Origin: Methylophilaceae bacterium | Lineage (GTDB): Bacteria; Pseudomonadota; Gammaproteobacteria; Burkholderiales; Methylophilaceae | NCBI GenBank assembly: GCA_025362115.1 | Contig: JANYIK010000197.1 | Coordinates: 1 to 7,896, forward strand | Direction of reading: 5' to 3' | Length of the DNA: 7,896 bases | In this document: positions 1-6,461 of the stretch, in pieces | Numbering within the stretch: the stretch's first letter is position 1 | How the letters are laid out: the number at the start of each line of letters is the position of its first letter | Notes under the pieces: generated by a model | The model's input: the letters and a program-made list of their open reading frames with translations, nothing else | Databases searched by the model: none | What the model was told of the DNA's origin: nothing | Made by a program: the position numbers and the translations under genes

Positions 1-95
1 CCCGCGACGGCGGGAATCCAGTCGAGCCTGATGAGTACAACTTGGGATCACCTTACTCCACAGGTATTTGACTGGATTCCCGCCGTCGCGGGAAT
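1..95. repeat. dRS3-like inverted repeat pair, left copy cut by the window edge
   Basis: Bases 1-23 and 70-92 are perfect 23-base reverse complements of each other, separated by a 46-base spacer (24-69). The right copy extends into a local hairpin at 76-95 of the form ATTCCC-N8-GGGAAT, with an 8-base perfect stem (76-83 with 88-95) and a 4-base loop. This is the published pattern of the Neisseria dRS3 repeat, and similar GGATTCCCGC...GCGGGAATGACG units are widespread in proteobacteria. The left copy shows only part of its stem because the window starts inside it. Both copies carry their CCAGTC flank facing inwards, so the pair could fold as one long stem or act as a small mobile unit. The symmetry is seen directly; kinship with dRS3 is by pattern only. 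Confidence 0.8.
76..95 (-). terminator. Hairpin just downstream of ftsB, possible transcript 3' end
   Basis: The 8-base GC-rich stem with a 4-base loop begins 8 bases after the ftsB stop codon when read on the minus strand. It could stabilise or end the pyrG-kdsA-eno-ftsB transcript. No run of T follows it on the minus strand (the next bases are CCAGTCAAATACC), so it is not a textbook intrinsic terminator. The hairpin itself is clear; the terminator role is a weak inference. Confidence 0.3.
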
Positions 96-103
96 GACGG
101 TGA

Positions 104-454
104 TTACGGTTTTTTGGGTACTACTGGTGGAGTTTTTGCGGCAGCTATGGGGGCAGGCGGCGTTGGCGTAGCAGGCGCTATGCCACCTTCCATCACCTGA
201 TAAAACACTTCATCCTGCTTAATCATGCCAAGCTCTGACCGAGCGCGCTCTTCAATCGCGGCATAACCCTGTTTAAGGTCATTCACTTCGGCATCCATGC
301 CGTCGTTACGGGCTTTAAGCGTGGTGTTGACATCTTTCTGCGCGTCAATCTGCCGACTGACATCCCATACACGCAGCCAACTGCCTTTGCCCAGCCACAG
401 CGGGTATTGCAGCGATGCGATGAGTGCAACCAGTGCTAAAGTGAGCCAGCGCAC
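104..454 (-). CDS. ftsB: Cell division protein FtsB (DivIC/FtsB family)
   Basis: Small bitopic inner-membrane protein of the divisome that forms a complex with FtsL and FtsQ through a periplasmic coiled coil and helps activate septal peptidoglycan synthesis. The 116 residues begin with a very short cytoplasmic end and one membrane helix (about residues 3-21, with LQYPLWLGK). A heptad-like coiled coil follows (about 30-64, with LKARND), then the conserved block EERARSELGM (68-77) and DEVFYQV (81-87). These blocks closely resemble E. coli FtsB (103 residues). The tail (89-116) is rich in Pro and Ala, looks disordered, and accounts for the extra length. The start is GTG at 454, one base after the eno stop, with a weak GGA at 460-462, which suggests translation coupled to eno. 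It is the last gene of the pyrG operon in view. The family call is firm; the GTG start is very likely. Confidence 0.93.
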   Translation of the reverse strand: MRWLTLALVALIASLQYPLWLGKGSWLRVWDVSRQIDAQKDVNTTLKARNDGMDAEVNDLKQGYAAIEERARSELGMIKQDEVFYQVMEGGIAPATPTPPAPIAAAKTPPVVPKKP

Positions 455-455
455 C

Positions 456-1742
456 TTAATCCATCAACTGATAAAACGCGCCACGGCCTGGGTAGCTGGT
501 GGCATCGCCCAGTTCTTCTTCGATACGCAACAGTTGGTTGTACTTGGCAATGCGCTCGGAGCGGCTCAACGAGCCAGTCTTGATCTGCAACGCATTGGTA
601 GCGACCGCAATATCGGCAATGGTGGTGTCTTCGGTTTCGCCGGAACGGTGCGAGATCACCGAGGTGTAGCCCGCACGTTTGGCGGTTTCTATGGTCTCGA
701 AAGTCTCGGTCAAGGTGCCGATCTGGTTGACCTTGATCAGTACGGAATTAGCCACACCGCGCTTGATGCCTTCACGCAGAATCTTGGCGTTGGTCACGAA
801 CAAATCATCACCCACCAGTTGTACGTTGTCGCCCAGCCGGTCGGTCAATACACCCCAGCCATCCCAATCGAATTCGCTCATGCCATCTTCGATGCTGATG
901 ATGGGGTATTTATCCACCCATTTCGCGAGATAGTCGGTGAATTGGGCGGAGGTCAGCACCAAGCCTTCGGATTCCAGATGATATTTGCCGTCCTTAAAAA
1001 ACTCTGAACTGGCACAGTCCAAACCCAGCAACACGTCGCGACCTGGCTCGTAACCCGCGTCGGAGATAGCTTCCATGATGTATTGAATGGCAGATTCGTT
1101 GGACGGCAGATTGGGCGCAAAGCCACCTTCGTCGCCCACCGTGGTAGCCAAGCCTTTTTTGTGTAGTGTTTTCTTCAGTGCGTGGAACACCTCTGCGCCG
1201 CAACGTATGGCTTCGCGGAAGTTGGCAACGCCCGTCGGGATGATCATGAATTCCTGCATATCCACGCTGTTGTCGGCGTGTGCGCCGCCGTTGATGATAT
1301 TCATCATCGGTACCGGTAGTTGCATCTGCCCAGAACCGCCCAAATAGCGGTACAGCGGCAAGCCGCATTCATCTGCCGCCGCCCTGGCACAGGCCATAGA
1401 CACCGCCAGCATGGCATTAGCACCCAAACGTGATTTGTTCTCGGTGCCATCAATCTCAATCAGGGTACGGTCAATGAAGGCTTGGTCTTCGACATCCAAA
1501 CCAGCAATCGCATCGGCGATTTCGGTGTTGACGTTTTCCACCGCGCGCAACACGCCTTTGCCCAAATAGCGGTCAGCATCGCCATCACGCAACTCCATCG
1601 CCTCCTTACTGCCGGTAGAAGCGCCAGAAGGCACGGCAGCGCGGCCTATGATGCCGGATTCCAGCAACACATCGGCTTCAACAGTGGGATTACCGCGAGA
1701 ATCCAGAATTTCGCGGGCGATGACTTCAACGATAGCGCTCAT
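456..1742 (-). CDS. eno: Enolase (phosphopyruvate hydratase)
   Basis: Cytoplasmic glycolytic enzyme that interconverts 2-phosphoglycerate and phosphoenolpyruvate with Mg2+. At 428 residues it has the normal bacterial length and is intact. The N-terminal domain holds the active-site loop SGAST (39-43) and HADN (155-158). The barrel carries the catalytic pair Glu205 (in GDEGGFAPN) and Lys337 (in LIKVNQIGTLTET), the metal ligands Asp242, Glu285 and Asp312, the substrate-binding SHRSGETED (364-372) and Lys388. The ATG at 1742 is preceded by the Shine-Dalgarno sequence AAGGA (1749-1753, minus strand) with 6 bases of spacing. It lies 17 bases after kdsA and one base before ftsB. Its product phosphoenolpyruvate is a substrate of the neighbouring KdsA. 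In E. coli enolase also belongs to the RNA degradosome; nothing here tests that. Confidence 0.99.
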   Translation of the reverse strand: MSAIVEVIAREILDSRGNPTVEADVLLESGIIGRAAVPSGASTGSKEAMELRDGDADRYLGKGVLRAVENVNTEIADAIAGLDVEDQAFIDRTLIEIDGTENKSRLGANAMLAVSMACARAAADECGLPLYRYLGGSGQMQLPVPMMNIINGGAHADNSVDMQEFMIIPTGVANFREAIRCGAEVFHALKKTLHKKGLATTVGDEGGFAPNLPSNESAIQYIMEAISDAGYEPGRDVLLGLDCASSEFFKDGKYHLESEGLVLTSAQFTDYLAKWVDKYPIISIEDGMSEFDWDGWGVLTDRLGDNVQLVGDDLFVTNAKILREGIKRGVANSVLIKVNQIGTLTETFETIETAKRAGYTSVISHRSGETEDTTIADIAVATNALQIKTGSLSRSERIAKYNQLLRIEEELGDATSYPGRGAFYQLMD

Positions 1743-1759
1743 AAATTTTCCTTTTAAAC

Positions 1760-2599
1760 TTACAGTGTAGATTCAATAAAACCGTGTTTTTTGGTGACTT
1801 GATCGAGCTCGATCAAGGTTTCCAACAATGCCTGCATTTTATCCAACGGCCAAGCATTAGGGCCATCAGAAAGTGCTTTTGCTGGGTCTGGATGTGTCTC
1901 CATAAATATCCCAGCAATACCACTTGCCACCGCAGCCCTCGCCAATACTGGCACATGCTCACGTTGGCCACCACTTTTATCGCCTTGGCCGCCGGGCTGC
2001 TGTACTGAGTGGGTCGCGTCGAACACCACTGGGCAACCCGTATTCCGCATAATCGCCAGGCCACGCATGTCCGACACCAGCGTGTTGTAGCCAAACGACA
2101 CGCCGCGTTCACACACCATGATGGTATCTGCGCCACCATTGGCTGACTTGGCCTTGTCCACCACGTTCTGCATGTCGCCCGGCGCCATGAACTGGCCTTT
2201 TTTGATATTCACCGGCTTGCCGGAAGCGGCACAGGCGAGGATGAAATCGGTCTGACGGCACAGGAAAGCGGGGGTTTGCAATACATCCACTACAGCCGCC
2301 ACTTCAGGCACTTGCGCCTCGGTATGTACGTCGGTCAAGAGCGGCACGCCGATCTGGGTACGCACTTCGTCCAGTATCTTCAAACCCTCAGTCACACCAA
2401 AGCCCCGAAAAGTCTTGGTGGAGCTACGATTAGCTTTGTCGTAGGACGATTTGTAGATAAAATTGATGCCTAGTTTGGCGCACATCTCCTTCAATTGTCC
2501 AGCGGTATCCAGCGCCATTTGTTTGGATTCCACCACGCACGGACCAGCAATCAGGAATAGAGGTTTATCCAGGCCGACTTCAAAACCACACAGTTTCAT
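1760..2599 (-). CDS. kdsA: 3-deoxy-D-manno-octulosonate 8-phosphate synthase (KDO-8-P synthase), metal-dependent type
   Basis: Condenses phosphoenolpyruvate with arabinose 5-phosphate to give KDO 8-phosphate, the precursor of the KDO sugars of the lipopolysaccharide inner core; cytoplasmic. The 279 residues match the usual family length. Landmarks are LIAGPCVVES (16-25), the substrate-binding KANRSS (55-60), FDATHS (193-198), METHPDPAKA (233-242) and SDGPNAWPL (244-252). Cys21 occupies the place where the metal-independent E. coli enzyme has Asn, and His197, Glu234 and Asp245 complete the expected metal-binding set. The frame stays open upstream to 2707, but the family N-terminus (MKLCGFEV) fixes the start at the ATG 2597-2599. 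That ATG overlaps the pyrG stop as ATGA and has AAGGAAGG (2603-2610) just upstream. The extra 36 upstream residues are a shadow of pyrG. Confidence 0.97.
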   Translation of the reverse strand: MKLCGFEVGLDKPLFLIAGPCVVESKQMALDTAGQLKEMCAKLGINFIYKSSYDKANRSSTKTFRGFGVTEGLKILDEVRTQIGVPLLTDVHTEAQVPEVAAVVDVLQTPAFLCRQTDFILACAASGKPVNIKKGQFMAPGDMQNVVDKAKSANGGADTIMVCERGVSFGYNTLVSDMRGLAIMRNTGCPVVFDATHSVQQPGGQGDKSGGQREHVPVLARAAVASGIAGIFMETHPDPAKALSDGPNAWPLDKMQALLETLIELDQVTKKHGFIESTL

Positions 2600-4227
2600 T
2601 TGCCTTCCTTGCGTTGAATGGCCGCTTCCACATAGGCCTTGAACAGCGGATGCCCGGTGCGCGGATTGGAAGTGAATTCTGGGTGGAACTGGCAGCCGAC
2701 GAACCACGGATGCATATTAGCCGGCAACTCGACGATTTCGCATAAATTTTCCGTCGGGGTGCGCGCGGAAACCACCAAGCCGGCGGCTTCCAGCTGAGCC
2801 ACATAATGGTTGTTGACTTCATAACGGTGGCGGTGACGCTCGTTGACTTCCACGCCATAAATGCTAGCAGCTTTAGTGCCCGCCACTACCGGACATTTTT
2901 GCGCACCCAAGCGCATTGTGCCGCCCAAGTCAGAATTCTCATCGCGTACCTCAACATTTCCGGAAGCATCCTTCCACTCGGTGATGAGACCTACGACAGG
3001 ATGCGGCGATTCAGGGGCGAATTCGGTACTGTTAGCATTGGCTAGATTCGCCTTGTTGCGAGCAAACTCAATCACAGCGAGCTGCATTCCCAAACAGATG
3101 CCCAAGTAAGGCACTTTGTTTTCACGCGCATAGCGGATGGCTGCCATTTTGCCCTCGGTGCCGCGCTTGCCGAAACCGCCGGGGACGAGGATGGCATCCA
3201 TGCTCGCCAGCGCATCGCAACCGTTTTGTTCAATCTCTTCCGAATCCATATAATGGATTTTGACCTTGGAGCGGGTATGGATACCGGCGTGTATCAGCGC
3301 CTCGGTGAGCGACTTGTAAGACTCGGTCAAGTCCACATACTTGCCGACGAAAGCGATATTCACCTGATGTTGCGGATGTTCCAGCGCATCCACCAGGTTT
3401 TTCCACACCGTCAAATCTGCCGCACGCGCCAGTATGCCCAGCTTGTGGCACACGATTTCGTCAATGATCTGGTCGTGCAATAGGCCAGGAATCTTGTAGA
3501 TAGAATCTGAATCCACTGCTGAAATCACACCCTCTGGTGGCACATTGGTGAACAGCGCAATCTTCTTGCGCTCGTCTTCTGGCAGGCTGCGATCAGCGCG
3601 ACACAGCAGAATGTCCGGCTGTATCCCTATCTCGCGTAGCTCCTTCACCGAGTGCTGTGTAGGCTTGGTTTTCAGCTCGCCTGCGGTGGGTATCCACGGT
3701 AACAAGGTGAGGTGGATGTAACAGGTGTTGATGCGCCCTTCTTCTATGCCCATCTGGCGAATGGCTTCCAGAAACGGCAGCGATTCGATGTCGCCCACCG
3801 TACCGCCCACCTCTACGATGGCGACTTCAGCGCCCTCGCCACCGCGTTTGATGTTGAGTTTGATTTCATCGGTGATGTGCGGGATCACCTGAACGGTTTT
3901 ACCGAGATATTCGCCGCGCCGCTCTTTCTTGATAACGCTTTCGTACACTTGGCCAGTGGTGAAATTGTTGAGTTTTCCCATGCGTGCACTGATGAAGCGC
4001 TCGTAGTGGCCAAGGTCAAGATCCGTCTCCGCACCATCGTCGGTGACGAACACCTCGCCGTGCTGGAACGGGCTCATAGTGCCGGGGTCAACATTGATGT
4101 AGGGGTCTAGTTTGAGCATGGTGACTTTGATACCGCGCGATTCGAGGATTGCGCCAAGTGAAGCAGCCGCGATGCCCTTGCCCAAGGAAGAAACCACCCC
4201 GCCGGTGACGAATACGTATTTAGTCAT
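2596..4227 (-). CDS. pyrG: CTP synthase (glutamine-hydrolysing)
   Basis: Makes CTP from UTP with ATP and glutamine, the last step of de novo pyrimidine nucleotide synthesis; cytoplasmic tetramer in the family. At 543 residues it is intact and near the E. coli length (545). The N-terminal synthase domain (about 1-267) opens with the nucleotide-binding GGVVSSLGKG (9-18), followed by LKLDPYINVDPGTMSP (38-53) and the metal ligands Asp72 and Glu140. The C-terminal class I glutaminase domain (about 290-540) has the nucleophile Cys378 in GICLGMQ and the His515/Glu517 pair in QFHPEF. The start ATG at 4227 has no strong Shine-Dalgarno; the nearest purines are the GG within CCAATTGG (4234-4241). It is the first gene of the operon and its stop overlaps the kdsA start. 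Its CTP is needed by the CMP-KDO synthetase step that follows KdsA. Confidence 0.99.
   Translation of the reverse strand: MTKYVFVTGGVVSSLGKGIAAASLGAILESRGIKVTMLKLDPYINVDPGTMSPFQHGEVFVTDDGAETDLDLGHYERFISARMGKLNNFTTGQVYESVIKKERRGEYLGKTVQVIPHITDEIKLNIKRGGEGAEVAIVEVGGTVGDIESLPFLEAIRQMGIEEGRINTCYIHLTLLPWIPTAGELKTKPTQHSVKELREIGIQPDILLCRADRSLPEDERKKIALFTNVPPEGVISAVDSDSIYKIPGLLHDQIIDEIVCHKLGILARAADLTVWKNLVDALEHPQHQVNIAFVGKYVDLTESYKSLTEALIHAGIHTRSKVKIHYMDSEEIEQNGCDALASMDAILVPGGFGKRGTEGKMAAIRYARENKVPYLGICLGMQLAVIEFARNKANLANANSTEFAPESPHPVVGLITEWKDASGNVEVRDENSDLGGTMRLGAQKCPVVAGTKAASIYGVEVNERHRHRYEVNNHYVAQLEAAGLVVSARTPTENLCEIVELPANMHPWFVGCQFHPEFTSNPRTGHPLFKAYVEAAIQRKEGK
2603..2610 (-). promoter_or_regulatory. 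Ribosome binding site that fixes the kdsA start
   Basis: AAGGAAGG on the minus strand lies inside the last codons of pyrG. Its first AAGGA stands 6 bases before the kdsA ATG at 2599. This supports the short KdsA start over the longer in-frame extension and fits coupling through the ATGA overlap. Confidence 0.8.
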
Positions 4228-4295
4228 AAATTACCAATTGGAAGATTACCGGACGGGAGTGAATTTTACCCGAAAGCGGCATCCAAATGCTAACC

Positions 4296-4322
4296 TTGGC
4301 GTATAGAAAGTTATGATTTAAT
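4296..4322 (+). promoter_or_regulatory. Weak candidate promoter for the glycosyltransferase unit
   Basis: On the plus strand TTGGCG (4296-4301) precedes TTTAAT (4317-4322; 5 of 6 matches) by a short 15-base spacer. TATGAT (4312-4317) is an alternative -10 without a matching -35. Either would start transcription about 20-25 bases before the ATG at 4349. Spacing and -35 are poor, so this is only the best available candidate in the 121-base gap. Confidence 0.22.
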
Positions 4323-4328
4323 CATCAA
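4300..4328 (-). promoter_or_regulatory. Candidate sigma70 promoter for the pyrG-kdsA-eno-ftsB operon
   Basis: On the minus strand TTGATG (4323-4328) is separated by exactly 17 bases from TATACG (4300-4305), each matching 4 of 6 consensus positions. Transcription would begin near 4293 and give a leader of about 65 bases before pyrG. A second -10-like hexamer, TAAAAT (4263-4268), lies nearer the gene but lacks a good -35. The prediction rests on pattern and position only. Confidence 0.4.
4313..4325. promoter_or_regulatory. Perfect 13-base palindrome in the divergent intergenic region, possible operator
   Basis: ATGATT-T-AATCAT is a perfect 6-base inverted repeat around one central base. It overlaps the proposed pyrG -35 element (4323-4328) and contains -10-like hexamers facing the other way (TATGAT 4312-4317, TTTAAT 4317-4322). 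That position would suit a regulator touching both divergent units. The symmetry is seen; a binding role is inference, and short AT-rich palindromes also arise by chance. Confidence 0.3.
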
Positions 4329-4348
4329 AATCTCCGACTTTAGACCTC

Positions 4349-6457
4349 ATGGCAAACGACACAAAAACAGCAACCCGTCATGCTCAATTACTGGCGCAAG
4401 CAACTGCCTTGCACCAAACGGGCAAGCTGAACGAGGCTCATGCCATCTACCAAGATGTATTGGCAGAAAATCCGCAACATACGCAAGCCATGACCATGCT
4501 GGGTGCTGTCTACATTCAAGCGGGGCAGCATGAGCAGGGTTTGAGTTTTATTCGGCAATCGTTAGCGATTAACCCTGAACAAGCAGACGCTTACTATATT
4601 GGCGGCATTGGGCTGCAAGCGCTCAAGAACCTGGATCAGGCCTTGGATTTTTACAATCAGGCCATTTTGCTCAAGCCTGATTTTGCTGACGCACATAACA
4701 ATCTTGGCAATACCTTGCGCGATCTGGGACGTTTAACCGAAGCATTATCAAGTTTTGACCGTGCGATTCTCCTTAATCCACAACATTTAGGCGCGGTTTA
4801 TAACCGCGGCAATACTCTTGCTGAGCTTAAGCGCTTTGATGAAGCTGTCATCAGCTTTGGTCACGCGCTGAAAATCAATCCTAATTTTGCGGATATTTAC
4901 AATAATCGTGGCAATGCACTGCAACCGCTTAACCGTTTTGAAGAAGCCATTGCAGACTACACCCATGCCATTCGGCTTAACCCGCAAAATGCGGATACCT
5001 ATAAAAATCGCGGGGTAGCGCTGCACATTCAAAGACGTTATGAGGAGGCTCTGCAAGACTTTGACCAAGCGCTTGCGTTAAACCCGGGTTACGAATTCTT
5101 AAGCGGTTTGCGCCTGATGACTAAACAAACACTGTGCGACTGGAGCAACTGGCAAGAAGCGTCGTGCCAGCTCATCGCTGATATTCAGCAAGGTAAAAAA
5201 TGCTCGTCTCCGATGCCGGTATTGGCGATCAGCACTTCAGCGGCGGTGCAAAAACAATGTGCAGAAATTTACGTTGCAGCGAAATATCCCCCAACCAACG
5301 CCTCTGTTGCTCCAAAACCTGATTCGGCAAACCCTAAAATTCGATTAGGGTATTTTTCGCCCGATTTCAAAACTCATCCGGTCGCCTTTTTAACCGCAGG
5401 ATTGCTTGAACGACACGACCGTAGCCGATTTGAAGTTTATGCCTTCTCATATAGCCATGTGCCTGAAGACCCTGTACAGAAGCGTATCGCAGCGGCTTGT
5501 GACCAGTTCATTGATGTTAGCAAGCAGTCCACAGATGCGACCTTGGCCTTGGTAAGAGATTTACAAATTGACATCGCCATTGATTTGACCGGGCACACGC
5601 AGCACGCTAGAACCGAACTGTTTGCAGCACGGCTAGCCCCAATCCAAGTCAATTATTTGGGGTTTCCCAGCACCATGGGCGCGTCGTTTATGGACTACAT
5701 TATTGGCGACACTATCGTCATCCCTGAAGACCAACGGACACACTATTCTGAAAAAGTGGTTTATTTGCCACACACGTTTCAAGCCAATGACGACCAGCGC
5801 CAGATCGCCCCCGCAACTACCAGAGCCGCACATGGCTTGAAAGACTCAGATTTCGTATTTTGCTGCTTCAACAATGGTTACAAGCTCAATCCAGATTTTT
5901 TTAACACCTGGTTGAATCTACTCAAAAACACCGAAAATAGTGTGCTGTGGCTACTGGGCGAACATCCGCAACAGGTCGAAAACCTCAAGCGCTGGGCGGC
6001 GAAGCAACAAGTATCGCCGGACAGGCTGATATTCGCCGGGCGGCTACACTACCCTGAACATCTTGCACGCTATCAACTAGCGGATTTAGTGCTGGACGTT
6101 CAGCCATTCAACGGTGGCACCAACACCAGCGACGCGCTGTGGGGAGGCGCACCCGTGCTGACTTGTTTAGGCGATACCTTTGCCAGCAGAATGGCAGCGA
6201 GCCTGCTGCACGCGGTTGGCTTACCAGAACTCATTACCCAATCACTGGAAGATTACGCCAACATGGCGCTAGATCTTGCCCAACATCCAGAAAAAATCAG
6301 CACGCTGAAACAGAAACTCAAGCAAAACATCAGCACTCACCCACTGTTCAACACCACCCTTTTTACGCACCACATGGAAGATGCTTACCAGCAAATGATG
6401 CAACGCCAGCAAGCAAAACTGCCGCCCGCACATATTTTCGTCAAACCCTTATACTGA
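4349..6457 (+). CDS. TPR-repeat protein with SPINDLY/O-GlcNAc-transferase-like (GT41) catalytic domain
   Basis: Predicted cytoplasmic glycosyltransferase that moves a sugar from a UDP-sugar to protein side chains; donor and target are unknown. The 702 residues begin with seven tetratricopeptide repeats (about 9-247), whose closing prolines fall at 42, 76, 110, 144, 178, 212 and 246, exactly 34 apart. A linker with LCDWSNW (262-268) follows. The catalytic region (about 331-690) has RLGYFSPDFKTHP (332-344), LTGHTQHARTELF (413-425), APIQVNYLGFPSTMG (430-444), FMDYII (447-452), PHTF (474-477), FNNGYKLNP (507-515), SVLWLL (531-536), FNGGTNTSDALWGGAP (587-602) and SPLF-like HPLFNT (664-669). These align block by block with human OGT, including the lysine of YKIDP (here Lys512). 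No signal peptide or membrane segment is seen, and no clear Shine-Dalgarno precedes the ATG. Its base composition is lower in G+C than its neighbours in places (38% at 4861-4920, hand count). It ends 4 bases before the antiporter gene. The family is sure, the biological target is not. Confidence 0.93.
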   Translation: MANDTKTATRHAQLLAQATALHQTGKLNEAHAIYQDVLAENPQHTQAMTMLGAVYIQAGQHEQGLSFIRQSLAINPEQADAYYIGGIGLQALKNLDQALDFYNQAILLKPDFADAHNNLGNTLRDLGRLTEALSSFDRAILLNPQHLGAVYNRGNTLAELKRFDEAVISFGHALKINPNFADIYNNRGNALQPLNRFEEAIADYTHAIRLNPQNADTYKNRGVALHIQRRYEEALQDFDQALALNPGYEFLSGLRLMTKQTLCDWSNWQEASCQLIADIQQGKKCSSPMPVLAISTSAAVQKQCAEIYVAAKYPPTNASVAPKPDSANPKIRLGYFSPDFKTHPVAFLTAGLLERHDRSRFEVYAFSYSHVPEDPVQKRIAAACDQFIDVSKQSTDATLALVRDLQIDIAIDLTGHTQHARTELFAARLAPIQVNYLGFPSTMGASFMDYIIGDTIVIPEDQRTHYSEKVVYLPHTFQANDDQRQIAPATTRAAHGLKDSDFVFCCFNNGYKLNPDFFNTWLNLLKNTENSVLWLLGEHPQQVENLKRWAAKQQVSPDRLIFAGRLHYPEHLARYQLADLVLDVQPFNGGTNTSDALWGGAPVLTCLGDTFASRMAASLLHAVGLPELITQSLEDYANMALDLAQHPEKISTLKQKLKQNISTHPLFNTTLFTHHMEDAYQQMMQRQQAKLPPAHIFVKPLY

Positions 6458-6461
6458 ACTC

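Noticed and set aside
1..95. CRISPR repeat-spacer interpretation of the left-edge repeats
   Set aside because: Only two copies are seen and they are inverted, not direct; each is itself a hairpin of dRS3 type, and no cas gene is present.
297..1007. A 236-codon open frame on the plus strand opposite eno and ftsB
   Set aside because: It lies wholly antisense to two clearly identified genes, its translation has no recognisable motif, and it follows from the codon pattern of eno.
2600..2707. N-terminal extension of KdsA by 36 residues
   Set aside because: It lies inside the end of pyrG. The family start MKLCGFEV, the ATGA overlap and a good Shine-Dalgarno all place the real start at 2599.
3712..4110. 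A 132-codon plus-strand frame opposite pyrG
   Set aside because: It is antisense to the strongly conserved synthase domain of CTP synthase and shows no family signature or ribosome binding site.
4228..4348. Riboswitch or small RNA gene in the divergent gap
   Set aside because: The 121 bases show only short symmetric elements (4-base CCAA/TTGG, 8-base CCAATTGG, the 13-base palindrome) and no recognisable conserved RNA fold.
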